Assembly: GCA_002377585.1 (NCBI GenBank)
Contig: DFQC01000039.1
Span: 25,529-33,416 of the forward strand
Source: Anaerolineales bacterium UBA3499
GTDB taxonomy: Bacteria; Chloroflexota; Anaerolineae; Anaerolineales; UBA11657
Reading direction: 5' to 3'
Length of the DNA: 7,888 bases
Below are positions 1 to 5,189 of the stretch, piece after piece. Numbering within the stretch: the first letter of the stretch is position 1; every line of letters starts with the position of its first letter. The position numbers and the translations under genes were made by a program. The notes beneath the pieces are model-generated. The model saw nothing but the letters and a program-made list of their open reading frames with translations, was not told where the DNA came from and searched no databases.

Positions 1-24
1 GGTTCGAATCCTGCCCCCGCTACC
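1..24 (+). tRNA. 3' end of a tRNA, probably initiator tRNA-Met (partial)
   Basis: The window opens inside a tRNA. Positions 3-9 are the T-loop TTCGAAT, followed by the 3' half of the T-stem (CCTGC), the 3' acceptor strand CCCCGCT, an A discriminator and CC. The next base is T, so a full CCA is not encoded. A CCCCGCT acceptor strand implies a 5' strand of the type NGCGGGG, typical of bacterial initiator tRNA-Met (CGCGGGG with an unpaired 1-72 position). The anticodon lies outside the window, so the isotype is an inference; that it is a tRNA is close to certain. Confidence 0.8.
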
Positions 25-25
25 T

Positions 26-62
26 AAAAAAGTACCGATAAATTCCGGTACTTTTTCTTTTT
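26..62 (+). terminator. Rho-independent terminator of the first tRNA
   Basis: GTACCG (32-37) pairs perfectly with CGGTAC (46-51) around an 8-nt loop. The flanking A-run (26-31) pairs with the T-run (52-56), giving an 11-bp stem, and TTTTT follows after one C. It starts two bases after the tRNA end, so it ends that transcript and separates it from the next tRNA, which has its own promoter. Confidence 0.9.
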
Positions 63-75
63 GAGACTTTATAGA

Positions 76-104
76 TTGAATCTAGTTCATCCAAATGGTA
101 TACT
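76..104 (+). promoter_or_regulatory. Sigma-70-type promoter for the tRNA at 122
   Basis: The -35 box is TTGAAT (76-81), the spacer is exactly 17 bp, and the -10 box is TATACT (99-104). Transcription would start near 111, about 11 nt before the mature tRNA 5' end, which leaves a short leader for RNase P to remove. The upstream terminator makes this promoter necessary. Confidence 0.85.
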
Positions 105-121
105 CTGGACTTACAGCTAAT

Positions 122-194
122 GGCGAGGTAGCTCAATCGGTAGAGCAACGGATTCATAAGCCGTGGGTTGTGGGTTCAAGTCCCGCCCTCGCCA
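122..194 (+). tRNA. tRNA-Met with CAT anticodon (probably elongator)
   Basis: A complete cloverleaf is visible. The acceptor stem is GGCGAGG (122-128) with CCTCGCC (187-193), all seven pairs intact. The D-arm is GCTC/GAGC with an AATCGGTA loop. The anticodon stem has ACGG pairing with CCGT and an A-G mismatch next to the loop; the loop TTCATAA (153-159) gives anticodon CAT at 155-157. The T-arm GTGGG/CCCGC encloses TTCAAGT. The discriminator is A194, followed by CA rather than CCA, so the CCA tail must be added by the nucleotidyltransferase. A CAT anticodon also fits tRNA-Ile2, whose C34 is modified to lysidine by TilS. Elongator Met is preferred on the overall sequence, but the two cannot be separated with certainty by eye. 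Confidence 0.93.
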
Positions 195-448
195 CAGACT
201 CGTTTCACCCACCACCCCCCACTCCCTCTAATAACATCTAAGCCTGTTGAGTGGCTGTTTATGCGTACTCTTACATTCAGGAACGTATATCGCAAAAACA
301 GTAATACAGGGCGTAGTTGGAATTGGTAGGTGTAGCATGAATACTATACCTAACACAGGCAAACTATTCGCTAGTTTCTAAAGAAAAAACCGCCAACAAG
401 ATTGGTGAATGCTGACAATAGTGAGGCTTAGATCGACGTATCGAGCTA
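195..448. other. Intergenic spacer without a recognisable gene
   Basis: I see no convincing open reading frame, RNA gene or mobile element between the tRNA and the promoter of the DoxX-like gene. The tRNA is followed by a C-rich stretch (about 206-226), and no clear intrinsic terminator follows it. The only structured element noticed is the hairpin at 327-352. There is no tRNA-end direct repeat or integrase to suggest an attachment site. Confidence 0.6.
327..352 (+). other. Hairpin of unknown role in the tRNA-DoxX spacer
   Basis: TAGGTGTAG (327-335) pairs with CTATACCTA (344-352) over nine base pairs including one G-T wobble, with an 8-nt loop. No T-run follows, so it is not a standard terminator. 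It lies about 100 bp upstream of the -35 box of the DoxX-like gene. It could be an operator-like inverted repeat, part of an unannotated small RNA, or chance. Confidence 0.3.
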
Positions 449-477
449 TTGAAAATATTAGGTACAGTCGTTATACT
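449..477 (+). promoter_or_regulatory. Strong promoter of the DoxX-like gene
   Basis: The -35 box is TTGAAA (449-454), the spacer is 17 bp and the -10 box is TATACT (472-477). The predicted start, near 484, leaves a leader of only about 14 nt that is essentially just the Shine-Dalgarno AAGGAGA (484-490) before the ATG at 498. The -10 box is identical to that of the tRNA promoter at 99-104. Confidence 0.85.
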
Positions 478-497
478 CTAGTCAAGGAGATACACTT

Positions 498-881
498 ATG
501 CACGTAACTTTATGGGTATTACAAATCATTCTGGGAATATGTTTCATGGCGTTAGGAATCATGCATTTTACTATTCCGCCCAATCTACCCCAACAAATGA
601 ATTGGTTCTACGAACTCTCGCCGTTTTTGCACTATTTTAGCGGATCAGCTGAGATCCTCGGAAGTCTTGGATTAATATTGCCTGGCATAACAAAAATCCA
701 AACTAGACTCACACCACTAGCCGGACTCGGACTTGCATTGTTGATGATCGGCGCTGCTGGGTATCACATAATAAGAGGAGAAATACAAAGTCTGCCGACT
801 AATATAGTCCTTTTTGCAATCTCAGCCTATATTGCATATGGTCGCTGGAATAACCATCCTCTCCCAGACTCAAAAACATAG
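498..881 (+). CDS. DoxX-like small integral membrane protein
   Basis: This 127-residue protein is almost wholly hydrophobic. Four membrane segments are predicted by eye at about residues 4-24, 45-62, 70-92 and 100-115, the layout of the DoxX-like (DoxX_2) family. The stretch GSAEILGSLGLILPG (49-63), with its acidic residue inside a helix, is typical of that family, as is the helix-1 region ending in MHF (22-24). Members are inner-membrane proteins of poorly defined function; some relatives are linked to thiosulfate or quinone chemistry or oxidative-stress complexes, but no substrate can be assigned here. The start is well supported: AAGGAGA lies 7 nt before the ATG and a strong promoter stands directly upstream. 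The gene is monocistronic, converging on the hexad-repeat gene 31 nt downstream. Confidence 0.85.
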   Translation: MHVTLWVLQIILGICFMALGIMHFTIPPNLPQQMNWFYELSPFLHYFSGSAEILGSLGLILPGITKIQTRLTPLAGLGLALLMIGAAGYHIIRGEIQSLPTNIVLFAISAYIAYGRWNNHPLPDSKT

Positions 882-912
882 TCTGCTTATCTTCCCCTAA
901 GCATATACATTA

Positions 913-1581
913 TCAGGGAAGCAAACCGTCTAATAGATTCTTCAACATTTCAGTGTCGATCGGAACCGACACTGAAATAGGGACCTGTGTATCAACTTGA
1001 ACCTCGGTTTCCACATCGACCTCAACAATAGTATCGATAGGAACGTCCGTATCAACTGGAACATTTGTATCAATATCTAAACTAGTACTGACCGGAATAA
1101 TGACGACTATATCAATAGGCAGTTGTGCTTCAATATCGGCTTCAGCTTCTACCAACCCAACTACAGGCAATTCAAGTGGTACCTTAAGTACAGTGTCAAT
1201 TGGCAAAGTAGTGCTAATAGGTATTTCAAATGTTTGCTGTATAGGCAAAGTCACACTTACCGGGATTGTAGTCTGTACCGGAACCGTAGCCTGCAAGGGG
1301 ATACTTAACTGTTGTTTGACCGGAAAGGAAGCATCAATATCTATATCCTCCTTCAAATCCAACTGGTATACGCTATTCTCGCCGAAAATTGTTGAAGATG
1401 CTATAGCATCTGTTATTTCGTGCACCAAAATATCACCAACGGCACGCTGCACAATATCTCTCTGAGTATAGATATAAACTCCCGCTGCAACAATCATCAG
1501 ATTACATAGTGCTAACAGGATTGTTGCGTATAGAAGAATCCTTATCTTACCGTTATCAGTTACAATGCCTTTATCGGACAT
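913..1581 (-). CDS. Membrane-anchored protein with degenerate hexad (VPVDTx) repeats
   Basis: I do not recognise an experimentally described family. The 222-residue protein has a short polar N-terminus, one strong membrane helix at about residues 13-37, and a mixed linker to about residue 90. Residues 92-210 are then built from degenerate six-residue units of the form [I/V/L]-P-[V/I]-polar-T-x, for example VPVQTT, LPIDTV, VPVDTD and VPIDTI. One stretch at about 134-150 breaks the register. Hydrophobic and polar residues alternate, cysteine is absent from the repeat and charges are mostly acidic, so an extended beta structure outside the membrane is likely. The protein ends with a short amphipathic helix (LKNLLDGLL). 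It is the last gene of the minus-strand run, 35 nt after msrB, and only a weak, distant AGGA precedes its ATG. I recall similar hypothetical proteins from Chloroflexota, but that is memory, not a search. Confidence 0.75.
   Translation of the reverse strand: MSDKGIVTDNGKIRILLYATILLALCNLMIVAAGVYIYTQRDIVQRAVGDILVHEITDAIASSTIFGENSVYQLDLKEDIDIDASFPVKQQLSIPLQATVPVQTTIPVSVTLPIQQTFEIPISTTLPIDTVLKVPLELPVVGLVEAEADIEAQLPIDIVVIIPVSTSLDIDTNVPVDTDVPIDTIVEVDVETEVQVDTQVPISVSVPIDTEMLKNLLDGLLP
947..978. repeat. Perfect 12-bp inverted repeat inside the hexad-repeat gene
   Basis: ATTTCAGTGTCG (947-958) and CGACACTGAAAT (967-978) are exact reverse complements separated by 8 nt. On the minus strand it encodes residues around ISVSVPIDTEM, near the gene's 3' end. 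In RNA from either strand it would form a stable 12-bp hairpin. There is no following T-run on the plus strand, so it is not a canonical terminator for the convergent DoxX-like gene, although it could slow read-through or protect a 3' end. Confidence 0.75.
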
Positions 1582-1616
1582 ATATCACACAAGCATCCTA
1601 TTGGTTGCTGCAACAA

Positions 1617-2009
1617 TCAGTTTCGTTCCAAATTAAGCGAAGCCGAGTTCACGCAGTACCGCACACCTGTTGGTTGTGGTCCATCAGGAAACACGTGCCC
1701 GAGATGGGCCTCACATTCACCACATACAACTTCAATTCTATTCATACCGTGACTATCATCTGATCTAGTCTTTATGTTCGACTCTGCTATAGGTTCATAA
1801 AAACTAGGCCAACCTGAACCCGAATCATATTTAGTGTCTGACTTAAATAACTTGTTGCCACAACAGACACATTTGTATATCCCATAGTCATCACAGTAGT
1901 AATATTCGCCACTAAAAGGTGCTTCAGTTTCACAATCTTGTGTCACGCGATATTGCTCATCAGTTAACTGCTCCCGCAAATCATTGTCGCGTTTAATATT
2001 TTTTGTCAT
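1617..2009 (-). CDS. msrB: Peptide methionine-R-sulfoxide reductase MsrB
   Basis: MsrB reduces the R epimer of methionine sulfoxide in oxidised proteins. All family landmarks are present (numbered from the ATG at 2009; add 2 if the upstream TTG at 2015 is used). They are TEAPFSGEY (28-36), zinc cysteines in C47-x-x-C50 and C96-x-x-C99, SGSGWPSF (64-71), the HLGHVFPDGP segment (102-111) with two conserved histidines, and the catalytic cysteine C119 in RYCVNS. At residue 65 a serine occupies the place of the usual resolving cysteine (SGCGWPSF in E. coli MsrB), so regeneration must use another cysteine (C26, C39 or C49 are extra) or an external thiol partner. The ATG is preferred because GGGG lies 7 nt upstream, while the TTG start has no better site. 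Length is normal. It follows a small unknown gene and a glutaredoxin in the same run. Confidence 0.96.
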   Translation of the reverse strand: MTKNIKRDNDLREQLTDEQYRVTQDCETEAPFSGEYYYCDDYGIYKCVCCGNKLFKSDTKYDSGSGWPSFYEPIAESNIKTRSDDSHGMNRIEVVCGECEAHLGHVFPDGPQPTGVRYCVNSASLNLERN

Positions 2010-2038
2010 CAACAAACCCCGTGTATTGATTCACTATA

Positions 2039-2239
2039 TTAATCATTACCCTGACTGCTCTCTAAGAATGGGGCAACTCGATCAACATTACTTATAAGTT
2101 CCAGGTCGCTTTCAGCAGACGCTTCAATTCTACTTGTGCCCCCAATCAACTTAGATGGATCTTCCTTAGAGTTGCCCTCTGACACTTTCTCTTCGGCCTT
2201 GCCCACCAGCCAGATTAAAACCCGACGCCACGCACTCAT
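2039..2239 (-). CDS. Small protein of unknown function coupled to the glutaredoxin gene
   Basis: I do not recognise this 66-residue protein. Its N-terminus (MSAWRRVLIWLVGKAEEKV) is an amphipathic, basic and aromatic helix that could lie on a membrane surface; the rest is polar, rich in Ser, Glu and Asp, and probably disordered. The evidence that it is real is its position. Its ATG overlaps the glutaredoxin stop codon as ATGA (2236-2239), the classic arrangement for translational coupling, and msrB begins 29 nt after its stop. A GGAG lies 11 nt upstream, rather far, so coupling may supply most of its translation. It has no cysteine, so it is not itself a thiol enzyme. A chance open frame cannot be excluded. 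Confidence 0.6.
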   Translation of the reverse strand: MSAWRRVLIWLVGKAEEKVSEGNSKEDPSKLIGGTSRIEASAESDLELISNVDRVAPFLESSQGND

Positions 2240-2484
2240 TTATCATTCAGCTCCAATTTCAAAGCAAGATCACGATCAGATGGCTCCGCCAATATCGATC
2301 CGTCTGCGAAAACGATGGTTGGCACAATTCTCATCCCATCGTTGACGTCCAGAACATAATCCACATACTCTTCTTCATGATCAATATTGATCCATTTGTA
2401 CTTCACATCATTTCTTTCAAAGAAACGTTTTGCACGCGTACAGTCATTACACCAGGTCGTACCATACATTACAATTTCTTTCAT
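2236..2484 (-). CDS. Mycoredoxin-like glutaredoxin (dithiol CxxC)
   Basis: This 82-residue protein is a single thioredoxin-fold glutaredoxin. The N-terminal strand MKEIVMYGTTW leads to the active site C12-N-D-C15. A cis-proline follows in IVPT (53-56), then the FADGS turn (59-63) and a C-terminal helix with LAEPSDRDLALKL. The TTWCxxC opening and the VPTIVFADGS segment resemble mycoredoxin/NrdH-type redoxins of Actinobacteria and Chloroflexota rather than classical E. coli Grx1. It should reduce mixed or intramolecular disulfides in the cytoplasm, using a low-molecular-weight thiol or a flavin reductase not seen here. A GTG at 2502 would extend the frame by six residues, but the ATG at 2484 is preferred: it follows AAGGAG by 6 nt and overlaps the GNAT stop codon by one base (TGATG). 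Confidence 0.93.
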   Translation of the reverse strand: MKEIVMYGTTWCNDCTRAKRFFERNDVKYKWINIDHEEEYVDYVLDVNDGMRIVPTIVFADGSILAEPSDRDLALKLELNDK

Positions 2485-2981
2485 CAAGCACTCCTTATCC
2501 ACTTTGGATCCGCCAAAACTACTGAAGCCTCAGCCTGCGAGGGCAATACGGACCAGTATTTTTCCAAAAGCATACCACGTTCTTCTGCCTTAATTAGTGT
2601 GTACCCATTTTTCTTATAAAAATCTATTGCCCATTTGGCATCGGCCCAAGTTCCAATAAGTATCGGTTTTTTAGACCTTTTTTCCAGCCACTTAAGTAAC
2701 TTAGTGCCTACGCCACTCCGACGGTCACTAGTACGTACATAAGCGTGTCGTATTAGAGTAACATCTTGTTTGTCCTGAATACCCATTACGCCCAGAAGGC
2801 TTCGATTCCCATAGTAGCCCCAAAACTGCACGCCAGAGCGGATTTCATTGCTTAGTTCATCTCTACCCATATAGGAATCGTGCCATAACGCCTGCGGAAT
2901 CACACCCTTATAAGCTTGCGCCGCATCGTTTATTACGGTCAATATAGAGTCTATCTCAACCTGTGGGCATCGTTTTATCAT
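2484..2981 (-). CDS. GNAT-family N-acetyltransferase
   Basis: The 165-residue protein has the Gcn5-related acetyltransferase fold. The acetyl-CoA pyrophosphate-binding motif A is RRSGVG (87-92), following the strand VTLIRHAYVRTSDR, which is the usual beta4-alpha3 arrangement. The C-terminal AIDFYKKNGYTLI (118-130) is the standard alpha4-beta7 motif B region. The N-terminal YKGVIPQALWHDSYM segment resembles GNATs with small-molecule or amino-group substrates, but the substrate cannot be read from sequence. The ATG has AGGA 5 nt before the AAATC spacer. The gene starts 27 nt after the aldo-keto reductase stop and its TGA overlaps the glutaredoxin ATG by one base, so it belongs to the same transcript. 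About 25 residues after motif B form a family-specific tail. Confidence 0.9.
   Translation of the reverse strand: MIKRCPQVEIDSILTVINDAAQAYKGVIPQALWHDSYMGRDELSNEIRSGVQFWGYYGNRSLLGVMGIQDKQDVTLIRHAYVRTSDRRSGVGTKLLKWLEKRSKKPILIGTWADAKWAIDFYKKNGYTLIKAEERGMLLEKYWSVLPSQAEASVVLADPKWIRSA
2491..2496 (-). promoter_or_regulatory. Shine-Dalgarno site that fixes the glutaredoxin start
   Basis: On the minus strand AAGGAG lies 6 nt before the ATG at 2484, inside the last codons of the GNAT gene. It rules in favour of the ATG over the in-frame GTG at 2502, which would place this motif inside the coding region. Confidence 0.85.
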
Positions 2982-3008
2982 GATTTTCCTAGATCAGGAT
3001 AATGACAA

Positions 3009-4019
3009 CTACCATCTATATATATGTGGGCCAAAGCCCTCATCACGATTAAACGGCGATATCATTCTTCCGGGTGGAATGACAGCATCTATTTTATCTA
3101 ATTCCTCCTGTGTAAATGATATCTCAAGTGACCCAAGATTATCCTCCAGTTGCTCCATAGTTCGCGGCCCTATGATAGGACTCGTAACTGCCGGCCTATT
3201 CATTACCCAAGCTAGCGCAAACTGAGCCATAGTGCACGACTTTGTCTCCACAATTGGTATCAACTGCTCAACAGCATCAAGTGCTCCGGCAGTGAAAGTA
3301 GCCTCAAGCCAAGGCTTGCCTGACATATCGTTATAACGTCCATGCTCAGGCATTTTACCTTTACGATATTTTCCAGTTAACAAACCGCCAGCGATCGGAC
3401 TCCAAGGAATAATCCCAAACCCATACGTCTGCGCCATAGGTATTACCTCGCGTTCAATCCGTCGATCCAACAAATTGTATGGGGGCTGTTCAGAAACAAA
3501 CCTGTTGAAACCATGCTCCTTGGACACCCACAATGATTCTACAATTTTCCAAGCAGGAAAAGTGGTAGTGCCAATATACCTGACCTTACCTGATGTCACC
3601 AAATCATCAAGTGCCCTCAACGTCTCATCAATCGGAACATCTACGCTTGCCCTGTGAATTTGATATAGATCTATGTAGTCAGTTTGGAGCCTTTTTAAAC
3701 TTGCTTCACACTGTTCAATAATGTGTCTTCTACTTGCACCAGCTGCATTAGGATCATCTTCTGACATAGCCCTAAAGACTTTAGTCGCCAAAACGATGCG
3801 ATCCCGTTTGCCATTTCGCTTAAGTGCCTGACCAGTCACTTCCTCTGACTTTCCCAAACTATATTGATTGGCGGTATCCAGGAAATTTATGCCAGCATCA
3901 ATAGCTCTATCAACCATATCATATGAGTCTTCCGGTTCTGTCGCTGCACCAAAAGTAAGACATCCTAAACACAATTTGCTGACTTTAACTCCCGTCCTTC
4001 CTAATGCTCGATATTCCAT
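3009..4019 (-). CDS. Aldo-keto reductase (copy 1)
   Basis: This is a full-length 336-residue NAD(P)H-dependent oxidoreductase of the aldo-keto reductase superfamily, predicted to be a cytoplasmic TIM barrel. The catalytic tetrad is visible as D48 (FLDTANQY), Y53, K80 (LATKV) and H122 (YQIH). The cofactor-binding C-terminal half contains IIPWSPIAGGLLTGKY (about 203-218) and the phosphate-binding loop IIGPRTMEQLEDNL (283-296). The start is supported by AGGTG about 5 nt before the ATG. The substrate is unknown; relatives reduce aldehydes, ketones and sugars. It heads the minus-strand run leading to the GNAT, glutaredoxin and MsrB genes. It is about 71% identical by my manual count to the enzyme at 6803-7807, least in the loop around residues 220-245, which usually shapes substrate choice. 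No clear promoter was found upstream. Confidence 0.96.
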   Translation of the reverse strand: MEYRALGRTGVKVSKLCLGCLTFGAATEPEDSYDMVDRAIDAGINFLDTANQYSLGKSEEVTGQALKRNGKRDRIVLATKVFRAMSEDDPNAAGASRRHIIEQCEASLKRLQTDYIDLYQIHRASVDVPIDETLRALDDLVTSGKVRYIGTTTFPAWKIVESLWVSKEHGFNRFVSEQPPYNLLDRRIEREVIPMAQTYGFGIIPWSPIAGGLLTGKYRKGKMPEHGRYNDMSGKPWLEATFTAGALDAVEQLIPIVETKSCTMAQFALAWVMNRPAVTSPIIGPRTMEQLEDNLGSLEISFTQEELDKIDAVIPPGRMISPFNRDEGFGPHIYRW

Positions 4020-4308
4020 GTTCTCACCTATCAGTTCTTATGCCTAGCACTTCCCATTTGTTCTAAATATCCACTATCAAATAACACACTTAGCCCTTGT
4101 TAAAGCATTAGTCTACTTAGTTTGCAGGGATATGCAACCATCAAATCCAAAAAACCCATCAAACTACCTCCAAACGACGGTGCTATCACCAAAGGAGTAG
4201 TACATTAGCGTTACTGACTGTACAATTGAGTCACAATAAAATCTTATATCTTGCGGGTCTACAACCCAGATATGGTCAATACTATAAATAATTGCATACG
4301 GAGACAGA
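4020..4308. other. Divergent intergenic region between aldo-keto reductase and EamA genes
   Basis: This 289-bp spacer must hold the start signals for both flanking genes. I find only weak candidates: on the minus strand TTGCAT-16-TAGACT (about 4135-4108), and on the plus strand an isolated TATAAA (4283-4288) without a good -35 box. A short inverted repeat TGACT (4215-4219)/AGTCA (4229-4233) has operator-like spacing but only 5-bp arms. There is no open frame worth reporting and no riboswitch-like architecture. Confidence 0.5.
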
Positions 4309-4725
4309 ATGAACAACACGATCATCCTTGCTACAATATCAATGGCCTGTGCCGGCCTAGCATCATTCAGTAATAAAATAGCAACTGAAAACCAAATACA
4401 TTTTCCAACATATTTACTTTTAACCTCCTTGCCCTACTTCGTTTTGATATTCATAGTCCAAAATAACGCCAAACAACCTATGATATTTACCCCATTTTCT
4501 GTCTCACTTGGCCTTACAGGTGGGATACTAGGATGCATAGCTTTCTACACAGTCTACACTGCACTTGCTAAGGGCGGAGATGGAAGTACAATATTTCCCA
4601 TAACAAGCCTACAAGTAGTAATACCGGTGGTCTTATCTTACTTGATTTTCAAAGAGCCTATCACACTAACAAAGCTTTCAGGTTTAGGTTTTTCAGTTAT
4701 TGCATTGATACTACTAACCCGGTGA
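4309..4725 (+). CDS. Half-size EamA-domain (drug/metabolite transporter) membrane protein
   Basis: The 138-residue protein is a single EamA unit with five membrane helices judged by eye at about 4-24, 32-51, 63-83, 93-114 and 119-136. The C-terminal half, with YTALAKGGDGSTIFPITSL (83-101) followed by an I-P-V-V-L-S-Y-L helix and FKEPITLTKLSG, is the canonical EamA signature. Most EamA transporters have two such units in about 300 residues; one unit implies that this protein must form a dimer to make a transport path. It begins at its own ATG and ends at a proper stop, so it is a natural half-size member, not a truncation. The substrate is unknown. GGAG lies 5 nt before the ATG. The DUF192 gene follows 50 nt downstream and may be co-transcribed. 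Confidence 0.9.
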   Translation: MNNTIILATISMACAGLASFSNKIATENQIHFPTYLLLTSLPYFVLIFIVQNNAKQPMIFTPFSVSLGLTGGILGCIAFYTVYTALAKGGDGSTIFPITSLQVVIPVVLSYLIFKEPITLTKLSGLGFSVIALILLTR

Positions 4726-4775
4726 TGTATTTATTACTGTAATACGGATTTTGTACACTTAATCACTCAACTAAC

Positions 4776-5144
4776 ATGCAAAAAACATCAATAACCATAG
4801 ATGGGCATACCATTCATGTGGAATTAGCAAAAACGCCGGCAGAACATACGCGTGGCCTTATGGATCGCCGTGAATTACCTCAGAATCACGGAATGTTATT
4901 CATATATCCACTCTCCTATCGAGCCTCAATGTGGATGAAAAACACATATTTACCACTTTCAGTAGCATTTATCAACGATACTAGACAAATAGTACATATA
5001 GCCGATATGCAACCACAAACAACAAAAATCCACCGTAGCCCAGTCGCAGTACGCTATGCCTTAGAAGTGAACCTAGGATGGTTCAAAACCCACAATGTCA
5101 CACCTGGCGCCCTAATGCGATTCAGCATTACAGGAGTCAATTAG
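4776..5144 (+). CDS. DUF192 family protein
   Basis: The 122-residue protein covers the whole DUF192 domain. Recognisable blocks are the GLMDRRELP segment (27-35), GMLFIYP (39-45), SMWMKNTYLPLSVAFI (51-66) and RYALEVNLGWFKTHNVTPG (93-111). These blocks give a compact beta-rich fold; members are frequently exported or periplasmic and their molecular role is not established. Unlike many relatives this one begins directly with the domain and shows no signal peptide, so it should be cytoplasmic unless a longer start exists, and the upstream sequence shows none. There is no Shine-Dalgarno before the ATG, and a weak TACACT -10-like box (4754-4759) lies about 16 nt upstream, so a very short leader or read-through from the EamA gene is possible. 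Confidence 0.88.
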   Translation: MQKTSITIDGHTIHVELAKTPAEHTRGLMDRRELPQNHGMLFIYPLSYRASMWMKNTYLPLSVAFINDTRQIVHIADMQPQTTKIHRSPVAVRYALEVNLGWFKTHNVTPGALMRFSITGVN

Positions 5145-5189
5145 AATACATACGCTTGTATATGCCTATGCGCATACATTACGCAACTA

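Noticed and set aside
1..497. Integration site or genomic island at the tRNA pair
   Set aside because: No integrase, direct repeat of a tRNA end or phage-like gene is present in the window.
884..903. Hairpin TGCTTA/TAAGCA just after the DoxX-like stop as a terminator
   Set aside because: It has only six mostly A-T pairs with an 8-nt loop and no T-run on either strand, so it is too weak to call.
913..1581. CRISPR-like or DNA tandem repeat in the hexad gene
   Set aside because: The periodicity is at protein level; DNA units such as GTATCAA recur but diverge, with no constant repeat and spacer lengths.
1100..1763. Plus-strand open frames (1100-1465, 1123-1308, 1509-1763) opposite the hexad-repeat and msrB genes
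   Set aside because: They are antisense shadows; the first mirrors the hexad repeats as Ser/Thr/Gly-rich sequence. None has a supported start or family features.
2136..2619. Plus-strand open frames opposite the glutaredoxin and GNAT genes
   Set aside because: The minus-strand genes have clear motifs and overlapping start/stop coupling; the plus frames have neither motifs nor ribosome binding sites.
4215..4233. TGACT/AGTCA inverted repeat as an operator
   Set aside because: The 5-bp arms are within what chance would give in this spacer, and no matching regulator gene is nearby.
5145..5189. Terminator between the convergent DUF192 and serine-hydrolase genes
   Set aside because: There is a TATGCGCATA palindrome (5167-5176) and a 5-bp ATACA/TGTAT hairpin, but no strong stem with a T-run.
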